Origin: Theocolax elegans
Taxonomy: Eukaryota; Arthropoda; Insecta; Hymenoptera; Cerocephalidae
Direction of reading: 5' to 3'
DNA: 64,000 nt
NCBI GenBank assembly: GCA_026168455.1
Contig: CM047429.1
Span: forward strand, 31,022,138-31,086,137
Notes under the pieces: generated by a model
Databases searched by the model: none
What the model was told of the DNA's origin: nothing
Seen by the model: the letters and a program-made list of their open reading frames with translations, nothing else
In this document: piece by piece, positions 43,390-54,674 of the stretch
Layout: each line of letters starts with the position of its first letter
How positions within the stretch are numbered: the first letter of the stretch is position 1
Made by a program: the position numbers and the translations under genes

Positions 43390-46095
43390 TTGGATACTTC
43401 CGAAGTATTTGAAACACTAGGGATTTCATCTGAAATCCCGGTTGAGAGTACTTCTCCCTACGTAACACGTCGGCTGCTGCTGGTCAAAAAAATAATGGCC
43501 AGCAGCTATGAAGCCCGAATGACCCAGCTTATGCGTGAATCACGCATAGCTAGGGATATTCGTCGGGAAACGAAGAAGCTTCCGATTGAGGCAGTGTATG
43601 CCCAATTGGAGCATCTAAGTTTAAACGCAAATGGCGAAGAGGCGGAGTGCTGCGAACGCCTTTTGCGTCACCGGATAAGATGTGTAGACATTAATTTGGA
43701 AATACCATGGTTCCCTGAATACGATGAGAATGTAAGGGCAGAGCCTGCACATAAACCTCTAGTATGTCAGGAACTATGGGAAATTAGGAAACCCCGTTCC
43801 AGGAAAGGGAGTGTGGTCCCATCAGGAACGGAAGTTTCCTGCGAGTCCGAAATGTCGGATCGCGAAAGGGTTGCTAGTGACAGAGCACCTATTCCTGAAG
43901 AAGATGGTGCTCTGTCACCAAGTGGTCAGTCTAGAAACTCGCTAATGAGTACTGCACAAAGCCCGAGGTTGGCATCAACAGGTGCTATACCTAAACGGTT
44001 TGGTGAGGTACTGGGAGCAAACATGACCACGACTGCAATCCCTTATGTTCCTGTATCGGTGGCTGCAACTTCGTGCACAACCACTACGTCGACGGTTACG
44101 ACCGTGACGACTGCTCAACTCGGAGGTTTTTATGCACCCGCACATTACTTCCCAATTGAAGAGCAGAGAAACAGCGGACATCTTGGCACTAGAGAGAGTG
44201 AAGTGCCAACACAACATTTTGGCTTGGGTTCGCAGACGGAAGCCGACCGTCGTACGTCACGAGGATACACCTCTAGACAATACGACATCAGGCAACCCGA
44301 GGCTAATACAACCGAACGCCAATTTGTTGATGATAGGAATGGATATGACCTTCCTAATGACGTCAGTGTTCAATCTTACGAAAAACCGAGGTTTGAACAG
44401 AGACGTCGTGAGACCTCTTCTAAGACTTGTGAAGGACAAGATAGAAGAGAGAGGCGTGAGTACACGACTCCAAACAGAAAGTCACGATACCATCGTTCTG
44501 TGAGTAGAGCCTCAAGCGACGATGAACGTCGTGACAGCTGTACGGAGAGACGTACTCATAAACGTCAGTCGAACCGTAAACTCGACGACCGAGCACAGCC
44601 GGAAATTCCGGAGCAAGGTCACAGAGAGAGGTCGGACAGACGTAGAGAAACGCCTCGAGAGAGACGTGCGGTGGCCACTTGCGATCAGAGTACTCAGACG
44701 GATTCGTCCGATGGATATCAGTCTGATCGCGAACCTGCTCGTAGGAGATCCGATTCTCGTAGGGCGGCTGGATGCCGACAAGAGAATAGGAATCCTTCTA
44801 CCAGTAGGCGTAGGAGTTCCCGGACGGATAATAGAGATGACCGAACGCACGATCGGACAGGGTGCGCACGAGAGCTGCGTATCTGGAACATGTCCTTTGA
44901 TAGTGAGACCAAAAAGGACGCGGAAGAGTTTCTGAACCGTTTGCACGATTTCAGAAATGACAACGAGTTCTCAGATCGCAGAATGTTCAGTGCCCTGCCC
45001 AATGTGTTCTCAAAATCAGCACTGTTCTGGTATAGAACAGTTCAGCCATCTCTTCGAGATTGGCGTGATTTTGAGATCGAGTTCCTAAATGAGTATGGCC
45101 GTATAATAAATGACGAAGATTTACTCATGGAACTCCGATCAAGAACACAAAATGAGGGAGAAAAGGCTACGACGTTCTTGAATTGTTTCAAAGTGATCGT
45201 AAATAAGTTTAAATGCCCTCCCTCATTAGAACAACAGGTGAAGATGGCCTACTCACAGATGAGGCCAGACTACCGTAGCTACATACCAGTACGACAAATC
45301 GAGTGCGAACAGCATTTAACATGGGACACGAAATTTTCCAGTTCCAACGTTAAGCGCGAGAAGCTCGTACCAGAAGCTTTCCCGAAACAGAGTGGTGGAG
45401 CACGAGTTTCGGGCAAAGTGGCGACTGTTACCGAAAAGAGTAAGGATGAGTCTTCTCATGCGGATAAACAGTCGTCGAAGAAAACTATTAAGAAGAAGAG
45501 CAAGAAAAGTGCGAAAAACTCGCCAAACTCTTCTTCAAGCGAATACGAAGCAGCCGCTGTGTACGGTACTTCCAACGTCGCTAATAGTTTTCAGAAACGA
45601 TACGGCAAATCGAATAATGGAGTGAGTGCCCCCAATTCGAAATCTGTATCGTACGTGCCAGTTTCTCAACAGTCACCTGGGCAACAAAAACAGAGCTCGG
45701 GCAAAAGAGAAAGACGTGCTTTGACAAATTCTCAACTGCCCCAGCAAAATGTTTTTATCCCACAAATGGCACAAAACCTGGTGAGGTATGTGCAACCACA
45801 GGCGACGGCAGTAAATCCAACGAACCTGAGCACCAACTTTTTCGGCGTGTGTTTCACATGCCAAAAAGTCGGTCATAGGTCGTCGGATTGCCCGAGCCGA
45901 ACATGCTACCGATGCGGAAACATTGGGCACTCCGCTGAGCAGTGCTCTACCGAATTGGTAGCAAAGGAGTGCCAGCTGTGTGGAATTAGTGGCGTTACAC
46001 TCCAAACATGTCCTAACAGCGTCAGATTCCTCCAAAACGTGGGAAACCTGAACGCAGGGCACCCGAGCTGCCCCGGGCGCCCTGCACTGCAGTAA
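43390..46095 (+). CDS. gag: Gypsy-2 Gag polyprotein, start codon uncertain
   Basis: The frame is open for 901 codons from TTG 43390. The expected ATG may have mutated to TTG; the first in-frame ATG is 43495. A central region of Arg/Ser/Asp-rich low complexity (about residues 280-500) precedes a capsid-type domain (about residues 505-620; FLNRLHDFRNDNEFSD, WRDFEIEFLNEYG). The nucleocapsid follows, with CFTCQKVGHRSSDC and CYRCGNIGHSAEQC knuckles and a third degenerate CQLC...C. Gag packages element RNA. The 3' end contains a frameshift heptamer. Apart from the start it is intact. Confidence 0.85.
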   Translation: MDTSEVFETLGISSEIPVESTSPYVTRRLLLVKKIMASSYEARMTQLMRESRIARDIRRETKKLPIEAVYAQLEHLSLNANGEEAECCERLLRHRIRCVDINLEIPWFPEYDENVRAEPAHKPLVCQELWEIRKPRSRKGSVVPSGTEVSCESEMSDRERVASDRAPIPEEDGALSPSGQSRNSLMSTAQSPRLASTGAIPKRFGEVLGANMTTTAIPYVPVSVAATSCTTTTSTVTTVTTAQLGGFYAPAHYFPIEEQRNSGHLGTRESEVPTQHFGLGSQTEADRRTSRGYTSRQYDIRQPEANTTERQFVDDRNGYDLPNDVSVQSYEKPRFEQRRRETSSKTCEGQDRRERREYTTPNRKSRYHRSVSRASSDDERRDSCTERRTHKRQSNRKLDDRAQPEIPEQGHRERSDRRRETPRERRAVATCDQSTQTDSSDGYQSDREPARRRSDSRRAAGCRQENRNPSTSRRRSSRTDNRDDRTHDRTGCARELRIWNMSFDSETKKDAEEFLNRLHDFRNDNEFSDRRMFSALPNVFSKSALFWYRTVQPSLRDWRDFEIEFLNEYGRIINDEDLLMELRSRTQNEGEKATTFLNCFKVIVNKFKCPPSLEQQVKMAYSQMRPDYRSYIPVRQIECEQHLTWDTKFSSSNVKREKLVPEAFPKQSGGARVSGKVATVTEKSKDESSHADKQSSKKTIKKKSKKSAKNSPNSSSSEYEAAAVYGTSNVANSFQKRYGKSNNGVSAPNSKSVSYVPVSQQSPGQQKQSSGKRERRALTNSQLPQQNVFIPQMAQNLVRYVQPQATAVNPTNLSTNFFGVCFTCQKVGHRSSDCPSRTCYRCGNIGHSAEQCSTELVAKECQLCGISGVTLQTCPNSVRFLQNVGNLNAGHPSCPGRPALQ
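46041..46085 (+). promoter_or_regulatory. -1 frameshift site with 3' stem-loop
   Basis: G GGA AAC (46041-46047) is in the gag zero frame. After a 6-nt spacer, GCAGGGC (46054-46060) pairs with GCCCTGC (46079-46085), and an inner CCCG/CGGG extends the stem. The -1 frame is open from here to 46631. Confidence 0.8.
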
Positions 46096-47908
46096 GTAAA
46101 CCGCATGGTTTACAAGGGCAAGAGTTTAAGGTTGGAGAACCCTCTAAACTCTTTAAGAAGTCTAGCAAATCATTTGCTGACTTCTCTAAAGTCCTTAACG
46201 GAGATCAAATTCCCTCTCAGACCGAAGTTGGTGTCGAAAGTAGGTCTGAGTGTAAGGATTCTAAACGTTCTGGGGATTCGACAGATGGAAAAGTTCTTAG
46301 AACACAACCTGTCAATCCCACCCGAGCTTTGCAAGGTAAAACAGAACAAGGAACCTTATTAGACCAACAAAAGCGTGAGGCTAATGATTGGTCTAAGGAA
46401 CTCCAAAGGCAAATATACTCTGATAGCAGAGATATTATTGGTGAAGAAAGCGTAAAGAGATCGTTATCTCAGCCGCTTAGCACCATCGGAGTGAACGACC
46501 TTGGTTGTTGCTCATCGTCACCCCGTTGTGACACACCTAGTAAAGAGGACAAGAAGCCCTTGGGGGGAGAAGGAAATTGTCCTCAACAACGAACCCTTGG
46601 TGGAGAAGGTAGTTGTCGATGGTGTGCATAACATGAACCGTACGAACTCGTTGCCGAGAAGTACGGTTAAGGGGGGGGGCAGATGCCGTGCCAAGTACGT
46701 CTAAAATGACGCACACGGCATCGACTCCTAACGCCGATAGTCAAACCAATCAGATAATTGCTGGAATCCAGTCGGATAGCCGGCTATTCTTTTTGGTACG
46801 ACTCGGTGGAAAGGACTTTAAAGCACTTTTCGATCCTGGCGCCATGGTCTCTCTTGTACGATCAGATGTTGTCGAACAGTACAAGTTTAAATGGAGACCA
46901 GTCAAGGTTATCGTGAAAGGTGTGGCTGGACCAGCACTTAAAGTCCTTGGCCTTATCGACATTCTATTCTGTGTAGAAGGCCTTGATGGCAATATCCAAC
47001 TGAGAATTGTAGAGAATATTGAGCATTCCATCATTCTCGGTATGGATTTTCTACAACACTGGCATATGGAAGTCAAATTAGGCGAAGCTATCTGGCGTAT
47101 TGGCGAGAGTGATTGGAGACACTTCGTCAGAGATACATCTCATGACATCGATTCGAAGATTTCCGCTGAATGTGCTGGTATAATTGAGATACAGGACGAC
47201 CAGCGGAAACAAGTCAAAGAGTTAGTTGAAAGCCTACTCTTGCCCTCGGGAGACGTCCACGGCTTTACGACGTTAACGGAGCACCACATAGAGGTTGAAC
47301 CTGGTGCAAGACCGGTCCGTCATAAGCCAAGACGTATGTCTCCCAAGGTCCTCGAATTTGCCCAGAGTGAGGTCAAAAAGATGTTTGACAAGGGCATTAT
47401 TGAACCGAGTGCGAGTGATTGGTCAGCTGCTCCGGTCATCGTCCGCAAGGACGAAGGAAGTTATCGCTTCTGTATCGATTTTCGAGACCTTAATGCAGTC
47501 ACAAAACGTGATTTTTATCCAATTCCTAATATGGATACCATATTGGATAAGCTGCATAATGCAAGGTATATATCAAAAATCGATCTTAAGAAAGCTTACT
47601 TCCAAATATTAATGGCCGAGGCGAGCCGGCATTATACTGCATTTGCTGTACCAGGGTCGGGGCTGTGGCAGTTCACGAGAATGCCCTTTGGCCTCATGAA
47701 TGCTCCTATGACCTTTGCACGGCTTATAGATGCAATTTTCGGGTCTAAGGTGGAACCTCATGTGTTTGGTTATCTAGACGACTTGATCGTCATTACCGAA
47801 ACTTTTGAGGACCATCTAAAATGGCTCGAATACGTACTAAGGACGTTGAATGACGCTGGACTCGAAGTGAATCGAGAGAAGTGTGAGTTTTGTTGCTCCA
47901 GTCCTTAA
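46048..47908 (+). pseudogene. pol: Gypsy-2 pol, first part: linker, protease, RT
   Basis: The -1 frame runs through a low-complexity linker to a stop at 46631. A frame change follows at a G-run (46672-46680), then the frame 46688-47908 encodes protease (LFDPGAMVSLV) and RT with CIDFRDLNAVTK, KIDLKKAYFQI, RMPFGLMNAPMTF and the catalytic GYLDDLIV. At 47900 the RT breaks off in EFCCSS, where about 25 residues (the YLG.. block) are missing before the sequence resumes. Not functional. Confidence 0.88.
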
Positions 47909-49772
47909 TTACCCTACTCCTCGTAATGTCAAACAGCTGAGATCCTTCCTCGGGATGGTAGGCTGGTACTCTCGATTCATTAATCGAGAAGCTGACATTA
48001 AAGCTCCCCTTACCAAGTTGTTGCGTAAAGACCAGGCTTGGGATTGGGGCGAGGAGCAGGAGGAGGCGTTCTGTCAGCTTAGAGTTGCGTTAGCTGAAGC
48101 GCCTGTACTAGCCCGTCCAGACTTTTCTAAGCCATTTACCGTCCAAAGTGACGCTAGTGACTTAGCAATAGGTGCGGTGTTGACGCAACTGGACGACGAG
48201 GGTTTCGAGCATCCGATTGTCTACGTCAGCCGATTATTAAATCGCGCTGAACGTAATTACATGACAACGGAAAAAGAATGCTTGGCTCTCATATGGGCTA
48301 TTAAGAGATTGAGACCATACATTGAGGCCTATCGATTCACGGCTATGACCGACCATAGTGCTCTCAAATGGCTCAAAAATCTCAGAGAGCCGTCGGGTAG
48401 GTTGGCACGATGGATACTTGACTTTGAAATAGTGCATAAGAAACGAGCCTTGCACTATGTCCCGGACGCGCTTTCTCGTGCCGTCAACCCAGACCCCGAC
48501 GAAGAAGAGATTGCGTCGTTCGAAGTAATTACAGACCCATGGTATATTGCTAGATTGAACGATGTACGCTCATGCCCTCAGAAATTTCCGGAGTGGAAAA
48601 TTGAGGATGATATGCTATATCGTTTTACAAGTGATAAACTCTTGGACTCTGTAACAGAACGAGAAGAAGGCTGGCGCCTTGTTCTACCCATAGAGCAGAG
48701 GAACCGAGTCTTAGTAGATTCTCATTTCCACCCATCCATGGGTCATATGGGAGTCGAAAAGACTTATGAACGTGTTGCGAGAGACTATTATTGGCCAGGT
48801 ATCTACCATGATACCCGCTAATTTGTTTTACAGTGTCTGATCTGTCAGAGCTATAAGACGTCTCAAGCAGGTCCTCAAGGCTTGATGGGTAAACGTAACA
48901 TTGAGAGACCCTGGGCTGTTGTGGCAGCAGACGTAATGGAGCTTCCACGTAGTAAAAGTCAATACAAATACATCATAGTATTTCAAGACTTGTTTACAAG
49001 GTGGATAGAGCTCAAACCATTACGTACGGCGACCGGTAAGTCGGTGTCGAAAGCATTCGAGGAACTCGTAGTCTTCCGTTGGGAAACGCCAGATTTCCTA
49101 ATAACGGATAATGGGACTGAGTTCATCAACGGCATCATGTCGCGAATGCTGGAGGAGTATGGCATAAAACATGTCAGAACCCCTCCTTACCGACCACAAG
49201 CCAACCCGGTGGAGAGAACAAATAGAACGTTAAAAACGATGATTGCGACGTTTGTGGATTCGGATCATCGTGGGTGAGACACCCACTTGCACGAATTTCG
49301 CCATGCAATAAACACGGCAATGCAGTCAAGTACCAAAGTCTCACCCGCATTCTTAAACTTCGGGCGTCATCCACAACCTGTGAAGAGTCTCCGCAGGGAA
49401 GTGGAAAAACAGGAATTTAAGATCCTGGACAATCCCGAAGTATGGCTAGATCGTCTTAAAAGACTTGATGCTCTACGCGATTTGGTCAAGAAATACATTG
49501 ACGAGGAGCAAAGACGTCAAGAAAAGACCTACAACAGAAACAGACGTATTGCCTCGTTTCAGGTAGGAGATCTAGTCATGAGGAAGTGCCGAACGCTTTC
49601 CCAAGGTGCGAAGGGTATATCTGCTAAACTGGCACCAAAGTATGACGGACCATTCGAAGTTAAAGAAGTACTATCTCCAGTAATTCTGAGACTAGAAGAG
49701 TCCGGTCGGAAACGGACCGAGGTACATATATCTGATGTAAAAAGATATGTACCACCTCGGGTTGTCAAGTAA
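47889..49772 (+). pseudogene. Gypsy-2 pol, second part: RNase H and integrase
   Basis: One frame with two in-frame stops (TAA 48822, TGA 49275). It covers the RT connection (LRSFLGMVGWYSRFI), RNase H (VQSDASDLAIGAVL, TEKECLALIWA, TDHSALKWL), the integrase HHCC finger (HFHPSMGHMG...CLICQSY), the DDE core (AADVMEL, ITDNGTEF, PVERTNRTLK) and a C-terminal GPF segment (KLAPKYDGPFEV). The tail is short and lacks the AT-hook-like repeats of Gypsy-1. Confidence 0.88.
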
Positions 49773-49939
49773 AGCAGTATGGGTTGCGTATCGGTTCGCA
49801 TGAGAACAGTTATCGAAGGTTGGGCCTGGTAACTGTATGCCATGCATTGATAGAGTGATATTTGAGAATACTTGTGTGTGAGTGAATGGGCAATCCTCCC
49901 TTATTCGTAATTTACCTTTAATTATGACTAATTAACCTT

Positions 49940-49953
49940 TTGTTTTCTTTCAG
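49940..49953 (+). promoter_or_regulatory. Splice acceptor before the accessory ORF
   Basis: TTGTTTTCTTTCAG ends 7 bases before ATG 49961. A donor (GTAAGT, 40267) sits in the 5' LTR, giving an env-style spliced message in principle. Confidence 0.5.
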
Positions 49954-49960
49954 CTCCTCG

Positions 49961-51088
49961 ATGGACCAGAACCGAGACCTGGAGGCAGGAGTCGGTGTTG
50001 ATCCATCGTCGCCTCCGATCATTCTGCTGGGGAAAGACACTCCGACGTCGGGTGTTGCCGAAGAGGTCGTCGGAGTGGCCTCCGACTGTCTCGAGGTGCC
50101 CGTTGATGACCCACTCGCTGGATGTGACCAGTCCGTGCGGGAAATCGACGAAGTACTCATCAAAATGGAAGGACCATCCCGAACCTCGACGATTGATATC
50201 CCGTCATCGGGTGATACGACCCAGGTGGAGCAGATGGAGGTGGACGTACCTACGGTGTTAGCACTGGGGTCGTCCACCAATATCTATATAATAATAGAAG
50301 ATCTACGCGAGGCAGAACGGGAGCGGCAAAAGGCCGCCGCCGATAATCGCCCACGCCGCAAGAAGAAGAAGAGCAGCGGCAGACGGCAGTTGACGATGGA
50401 TGACTATGAGTCAGGAGTCCCAGTCAACCCCCAAGTGACGGAGAGTCCGTGCTTGAGGGCGGGAGCTGTGTCCGTCATAGTCCCATCAACCGCAAGGGAA
50501 CTCGATGTTGGGGTCGAGACCCTGACGGAACAAGCCAAGGCTGGGCCATCGTCATCCGGCCCAGTCATTACTAGGGGGATCGTCCTCCGTCGATTGGTTC
50601 CTCTACCTTTCGATCGGTCGGTAGATCCGCCTAAAATGGCTGGGCGATGGACCACAGCCACCGGGAGTGCGCGGCACCGCAATCGATACACTGCTTCAAT
50701 TGCGGCCGCCGAGGGGTGGCAGTGAGTGAGTGTCCAAGATGTTCTCGATCCTATGCCATCTGGATCCAAGAGCGGGGATACTCGCCGTTCTCGACGGTTG
50801 CTTCCCAGGTTTCGGTTGCCAAGGTCCCTGTACCTCAGCAGAGACCGAAGCGGTCGAAGCAACGAAGCAACCAGAACGAGTCCAAAAAGCGGCGGATGGA
50901 GACGCCCCGCCCGCATGGAGGGACCCAAGAAGGGCTCGTTTGTGAAGCCTTCTGGGCCCAAGCCCTCCTATGCGGAAGTGGTGGTGGGTCGCCGAGTAGA
51001 AGAGGCGAGTCGCCGCCAGGCTGCTGCCTTCGGCTTAGACAGCACAGGGCCCTTCGAACGTGTAACGTATCGTCAAACGGTACGGTAA
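49961..51088 (+). pseudogene. Gypsy-2 accessory ORF3: acidic/basic protein with zinc-knuckle motif
   Basis: The first 255 codons (49961-50725) are acidic and Ser/Pro/Val-rich and contain a basic cluster RPRRKKKKSSGRRQL that looks like a nuclear localisation signal. An overlapping frame (50647 on) carries HSHRECAAP and HCFNCGRRGVAVSECPRC, knuckle-like Cys clusters. A third frame (50726-51088) is Arg-rich and ends SYAEVVVGRRVEEAS. The pieces read as one ancestral protein broken by two frameshifts. It has no signal peptide or membrane span, so it is not an envelope protein. It sits at the env position with its own splice acceptor and ATG. I do not recognise a named family. Confidence 0.55.
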
Positions 51089-51157
51089 ACAATACCTTAC
51101 CGTTACAATATATAAACAAATCATTTTTTATAAATTAGTTTAAAGGAGATGGCATAA

Positions 51158-51222
51158 CCAGTGTGTTATCGATTATTAACCTTCGATAATTAACCTTTGT
51201 TGCTTACTCGGTAACACACTGG
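51158..51222. repeat. Short inverted repeat (CCAGTGTGTTATCG / CGGTAACACACTGG)
   Basis: 14-bp arms with one mismatch around a loop of about 37 nt, just beyond the Gypsy-2 accessory ORF. It may mark the truncation junction or be a tiny MITE. Confidence 0.5.
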
Positions 51223-51379
51223 TTTCGTCATTTCTTTAATAATGTTGTTTATTGGGAATTGCACTAATATATTTCGTAGAATTTATAGCAATATAAACAG
51301 CAACAGATGCTATATTACTTGTTTCAATACATATTTTTTCTTCATCAATTTTAAAAACCTTTTTATTTTATGACAGGTC

Positions 51380-53150
51380 CTAAATACATTTCTGTGTGAA
51401 CAAAGTTGCACAGCGTATACTCTTTTTCACCATTCGTATCAACTGTAAATTCTATAATTTTTATAAAAGATCCACCAATGATTTGTGCAAAACAATTTCT
51501 TGATCGCAAAACTCATTGCCTACATGATGTATATAAACAATTATCTTTAATCAAGCGGTAATAAGATGAGCCACTATTTATTGATGTATTGCACAAATGG
51601 CTTATTTCATCATTCGTCGCACAAGGTTTTCCAAAATACCTATTTTTAGAAATTTTGGTAGACTTTTCAGTGCATTTACTTTGTAAGTTTCTTGTAAATT
51701 GTATCGTAGGAGAATCTTCATGATTTGCAATAATTTGTTTTTCTAGAATAATAAAACTGCTTTTGTATTCAATGCGTCGGGAAATTTGAGGTAACACTCC
51801 TTTAGCTGCTTTAATCACTCCTAATATTTTTCCGTTACCATCTTCAAATCGATAGCCGTCGTGTACCCAAAGCGGCCCCCAATTAGCAACGCTTTGACTT
51901 AGGTGTACAAGCTGATGAATATTAAACGTCATTGCTCTTTTTGTATAATACTCCTCCGTTTTACAAACAAATTCTATTCTTTGATCAATTCTAAGAACTT
52001 TTTATTGCATAACATTTTTTCTTAAAGTCCATCATCATTGTGTAAAAAATTCCTGAACTTTTTGACGAATTTTCCGGGAGAAAGCCGCCATTTTGAATCC
52101 GCCTTGTTGAATTTCGAAAATCTGTGGGTACCAGTCGAAAGGTTATATAAAAAATGCACGGTCTATAGTGGTTCTAGCTGCATTGCAATACCTAATCAAG
52201 TCGAAAATTTTGATTAAAAAAAATCACGTTTTTTTTACTTAAAATGGAAAATTTTAATGGAAAATGGAAAATTTTCAAAATTTTCTCAACGTATTCCGAA
52301 AGAGCAACCTCGAAAATAGTCGGGTATGAATTTTCGTAAGAAAATTCCAACGCTTTCATAGATAGATACTCAGTCAAAGTTAGTACTACCGAAAACTGCA
52401 ATTTTGACGTTAAAGGGTTAATACCAAATACTTGTTGACCAGTAGATAATTTTCTATACATGTGCTGCACGGTTTCTGCAGAAGTACGATTTTCTGATAC
52501 AGTATTTTGTAATGGATAATTAATGACTTTTTTCTTTTCATGCATCACTCTCCTGGATGATAACACCAATTACATCCATAATAACCATTAAATTGGATAA
52601 GACCCTGCATTGGTGCACGTGCTACAGAGTCAACTCAGGAACAGACTGGATATAATTTAAAGTTTCTTTCAATACTATCTATTTTAAGCTTTATATTTTC
52701 AGTGTTAATGACGTTAATTTTTTTAACAAATGTTTCTAAGAAGATATTCATATTTGGTTTGCTTTTCCCAAACCATAGCGCACATGTAATAGATTCGCTA
52801 AATCTAATATCAGGAGGAATCTCGTTTATTATTATTTGTATTGGCCAAACAGAAAAGTTGAAGCTACTGAAAACTGGCGAACCATCACTATTAAATGTAC
52901 TTGTGACGTACAGATCCTTTTCACTTATAGGTAACGACTTAATTAATTTTTTATACTGGACGCCATCGTATATATCTTCAAAAATTTGTCCCCGTTGCTC
53001 CTGATTTAAAAGTACTCTTTTATAATATTGGTGGTGCTTTTCTATTAAATGTCTTATTTTTTCCTTTACATCAAGAATAACAAAATAATTAATATTATTT
53101 CCCTGCACAAAGATATCAGATTCACATTTCTTAATTAGGGCATGTAGCAT
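51380..53150 (-). pseudogene. CACTA/EnSpm transposase relic
   Basis: Read on the minus strand. 53150-52635 encodes a TNP2-type transposase core: FNSDGSPVFSSFNFSVWPI, NEIPPDIRF and ALWFGKSKPNMNIFL. Across one TGA stop it continues with DSVARAPMQGLIQFNGYYGC, NWCYHPGE and, to 52192, FGINPLTSKL. After an unreadable gap, 51932-51513 has the DUF4218-like NIHQLVHLSQSVANWGPLWV and FEDGNGKILGVI. A C-terminal strip continues to about 51380. The motif order matches animal EnSpm elements. Stops and indels make it dead; terminal CACTA repeats were not identified. Confidence 0.8.
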
Positions 53151-53159
53151 GATACTCTA

Positions 53160-53544
53160 TTTTATTATTACATCTTAACAATTTATCAATTTGATATAAA
53201 GTATCAGGTAGAACTGGCGAGTTTACCTTCTATTTGTGTAAAATAGTTACTCAGTAAGATTAATAAAATATATACACATAAAAAATTTAATTTTTTTTCA
53301 GAATGTCTTAAGTATTGGGTAATACGATACCATGTTCAATGGTTAAAAGAGAAATCAATGTTTGACATCACCAGTAAAATTCGTTCTTACCTCTCAGATG
53401 AAATTACGTATCAAATAAGCCAATACGAAAAACAAGCTAAAAACAGTCAAACATAAACAAGTTTGTAATATTTCGAAGAATTTTAATTTTATTCTTCCAA
53501 TTTTAATTTTAAAGTCATAGAAGAATGTTAGTTATTTTTAATAT
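53160..53544. other. AT-rich, nothing recognised
   Basis: Lies upstream of the CACTA relic in its orientation; no inverted terminus found. Confidence 0.5.
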
Positions 53545-53784
53545 TGTAATCGACAAAAAATTTGATTGAAAAAATGTAATCGATAGAAAATATGATCGAT
53601 AAAATATGTGATCGATAGAACATATGATCGTTAAAAAATGTGATCTATAAAAAATGTGATCAAAAAAGATGTAATCGATAGAAAATATGATTGGAAAAAA
53701 GTAATCGATAGAAAATGTGATCGATAGAAAATATGATCGTTAAAAAATGTGACGATAGAAAATGTCATCAAAGAGAAAGTATGA
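53545..53784. repeat. Minisatellite, ~20-bp unit GATCGATAGAAAATATGATC
   Basis: About a dozen imperfect units containing ATCGATAGAAAATRTG alternate with degenerate ones. Confidence 0.8.
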
Positions 53785-53788
53785 TTAA

Positions 53789-54200
53789 GGGGACGCCAAA
53801 CATTCTTTAGAAATTTGAATTCCGCGCCGAAAATTTTATCGACTATTTCGTATTATTATAAAAATAATAGTTTTAAATAAGAAATAAAGAGTTATCCCCC
53901 CTAGCTATCATAATAAGTAACATTTCTGCTAAAAGAGACTAAAAAATACTTTCGTTTATGTAAAAAATTTGCCCTACTAAAAAGGATGAGGTTATGTTTT
54001 ACCTTTTTTACTAGGTCAAACTTTCTACGAAAACGAAAGAATATTATTTAGTCTGTTTTAGCAGAAATTTTGCTTATTATGATAGCTAGGGGAGACAACT
54101 CTTTATTTCTTACTTAAAACTATTTCTTTTACAATGATACGTAATAATCGTTCAAATTTTTGTCGCGAAATCCAAATTTCTAAAGAATGTTTGGCGTCAC
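53789..54200. mobile_element. Foldback MITE, ~410 bp, near-perfect palindrome
   Basis: Arms of about 195 bp start GGGGACGCCAAACATTC and end in its complement. The left flank is TTAA (53785-53788); the right flank is TTTA, so a degenerate TTAA target is likely. No ORF. Confidence 0.75.
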
Positions 54201-54670
54201 TTTATTAAAAAATGATGTTCTCATTTTGAAAGAGATATACTATTTAAAAACAATGTAATATAATAATGTTAATAAAATTTTTAAGTTTATAAAATAAAAG
54301 TATTAATAAACTCAAATAAATTACTTAATTTACTCACATAATTGTATATAAGAATAATGTTTACATTCATTTATATAAACACATTTTTTTTACATCCTTT
54401 AATTTTCTATTATAGATTGCAGATTTACTGAGAAAGTTTTATTGTAAACTGATCTTCAAATTATGATGAAATTTGTCACAGAGGTAAATTTAAAATACTG
54501 TTTTATAAATAAAGTACATTTAAGATTTCAGATTAGTTGCAAGAAATAGATATCCTAATAGTTTATTATTTAACATAGATTCACAATCTTAAATATTTTT
54601 ATCGTAAACATGCATGCATTGATTTAATCATAGTATGTAAAGGTAAATTTTGTACACCCTCCATTGTAGG
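54201..54670. other. AT-rich, nothing recognised
   Basis: No feature supported between the two MITEs. Confidence 0.5.
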
Positions 54671-54674
54671 TTAA

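Larger units (their letters stand above)
39682..51110 (+). mobile_element. Gypsy-2: Ty3/Gypsy LTR retrotransposon, 3' LTR not found
   Basis: In order: 5' LTR (39682-40762), tRNA-Arg primer site (40765), leader (to 43389), gag, pol with protease-RT-RNase H-integrase, and an accessory ORF (49961 to about 51088). The primer site is the type used by the mdg1/412 group. No copy of the LTR is found after 51.1 kb, so the 3' end is truncated or lies outside. Several stops, frameshifts and one deletion make it inactive. Confidence 0.85.

Noticed and set aside
49940..51088. Retroviral-type envelope gene
   Set aside because: It is in the env position with a splice acceptor, but there is no signal peptide, furin site, fusion peptide or membrane anchor, and it contains zinc-knuckle-like motifs.
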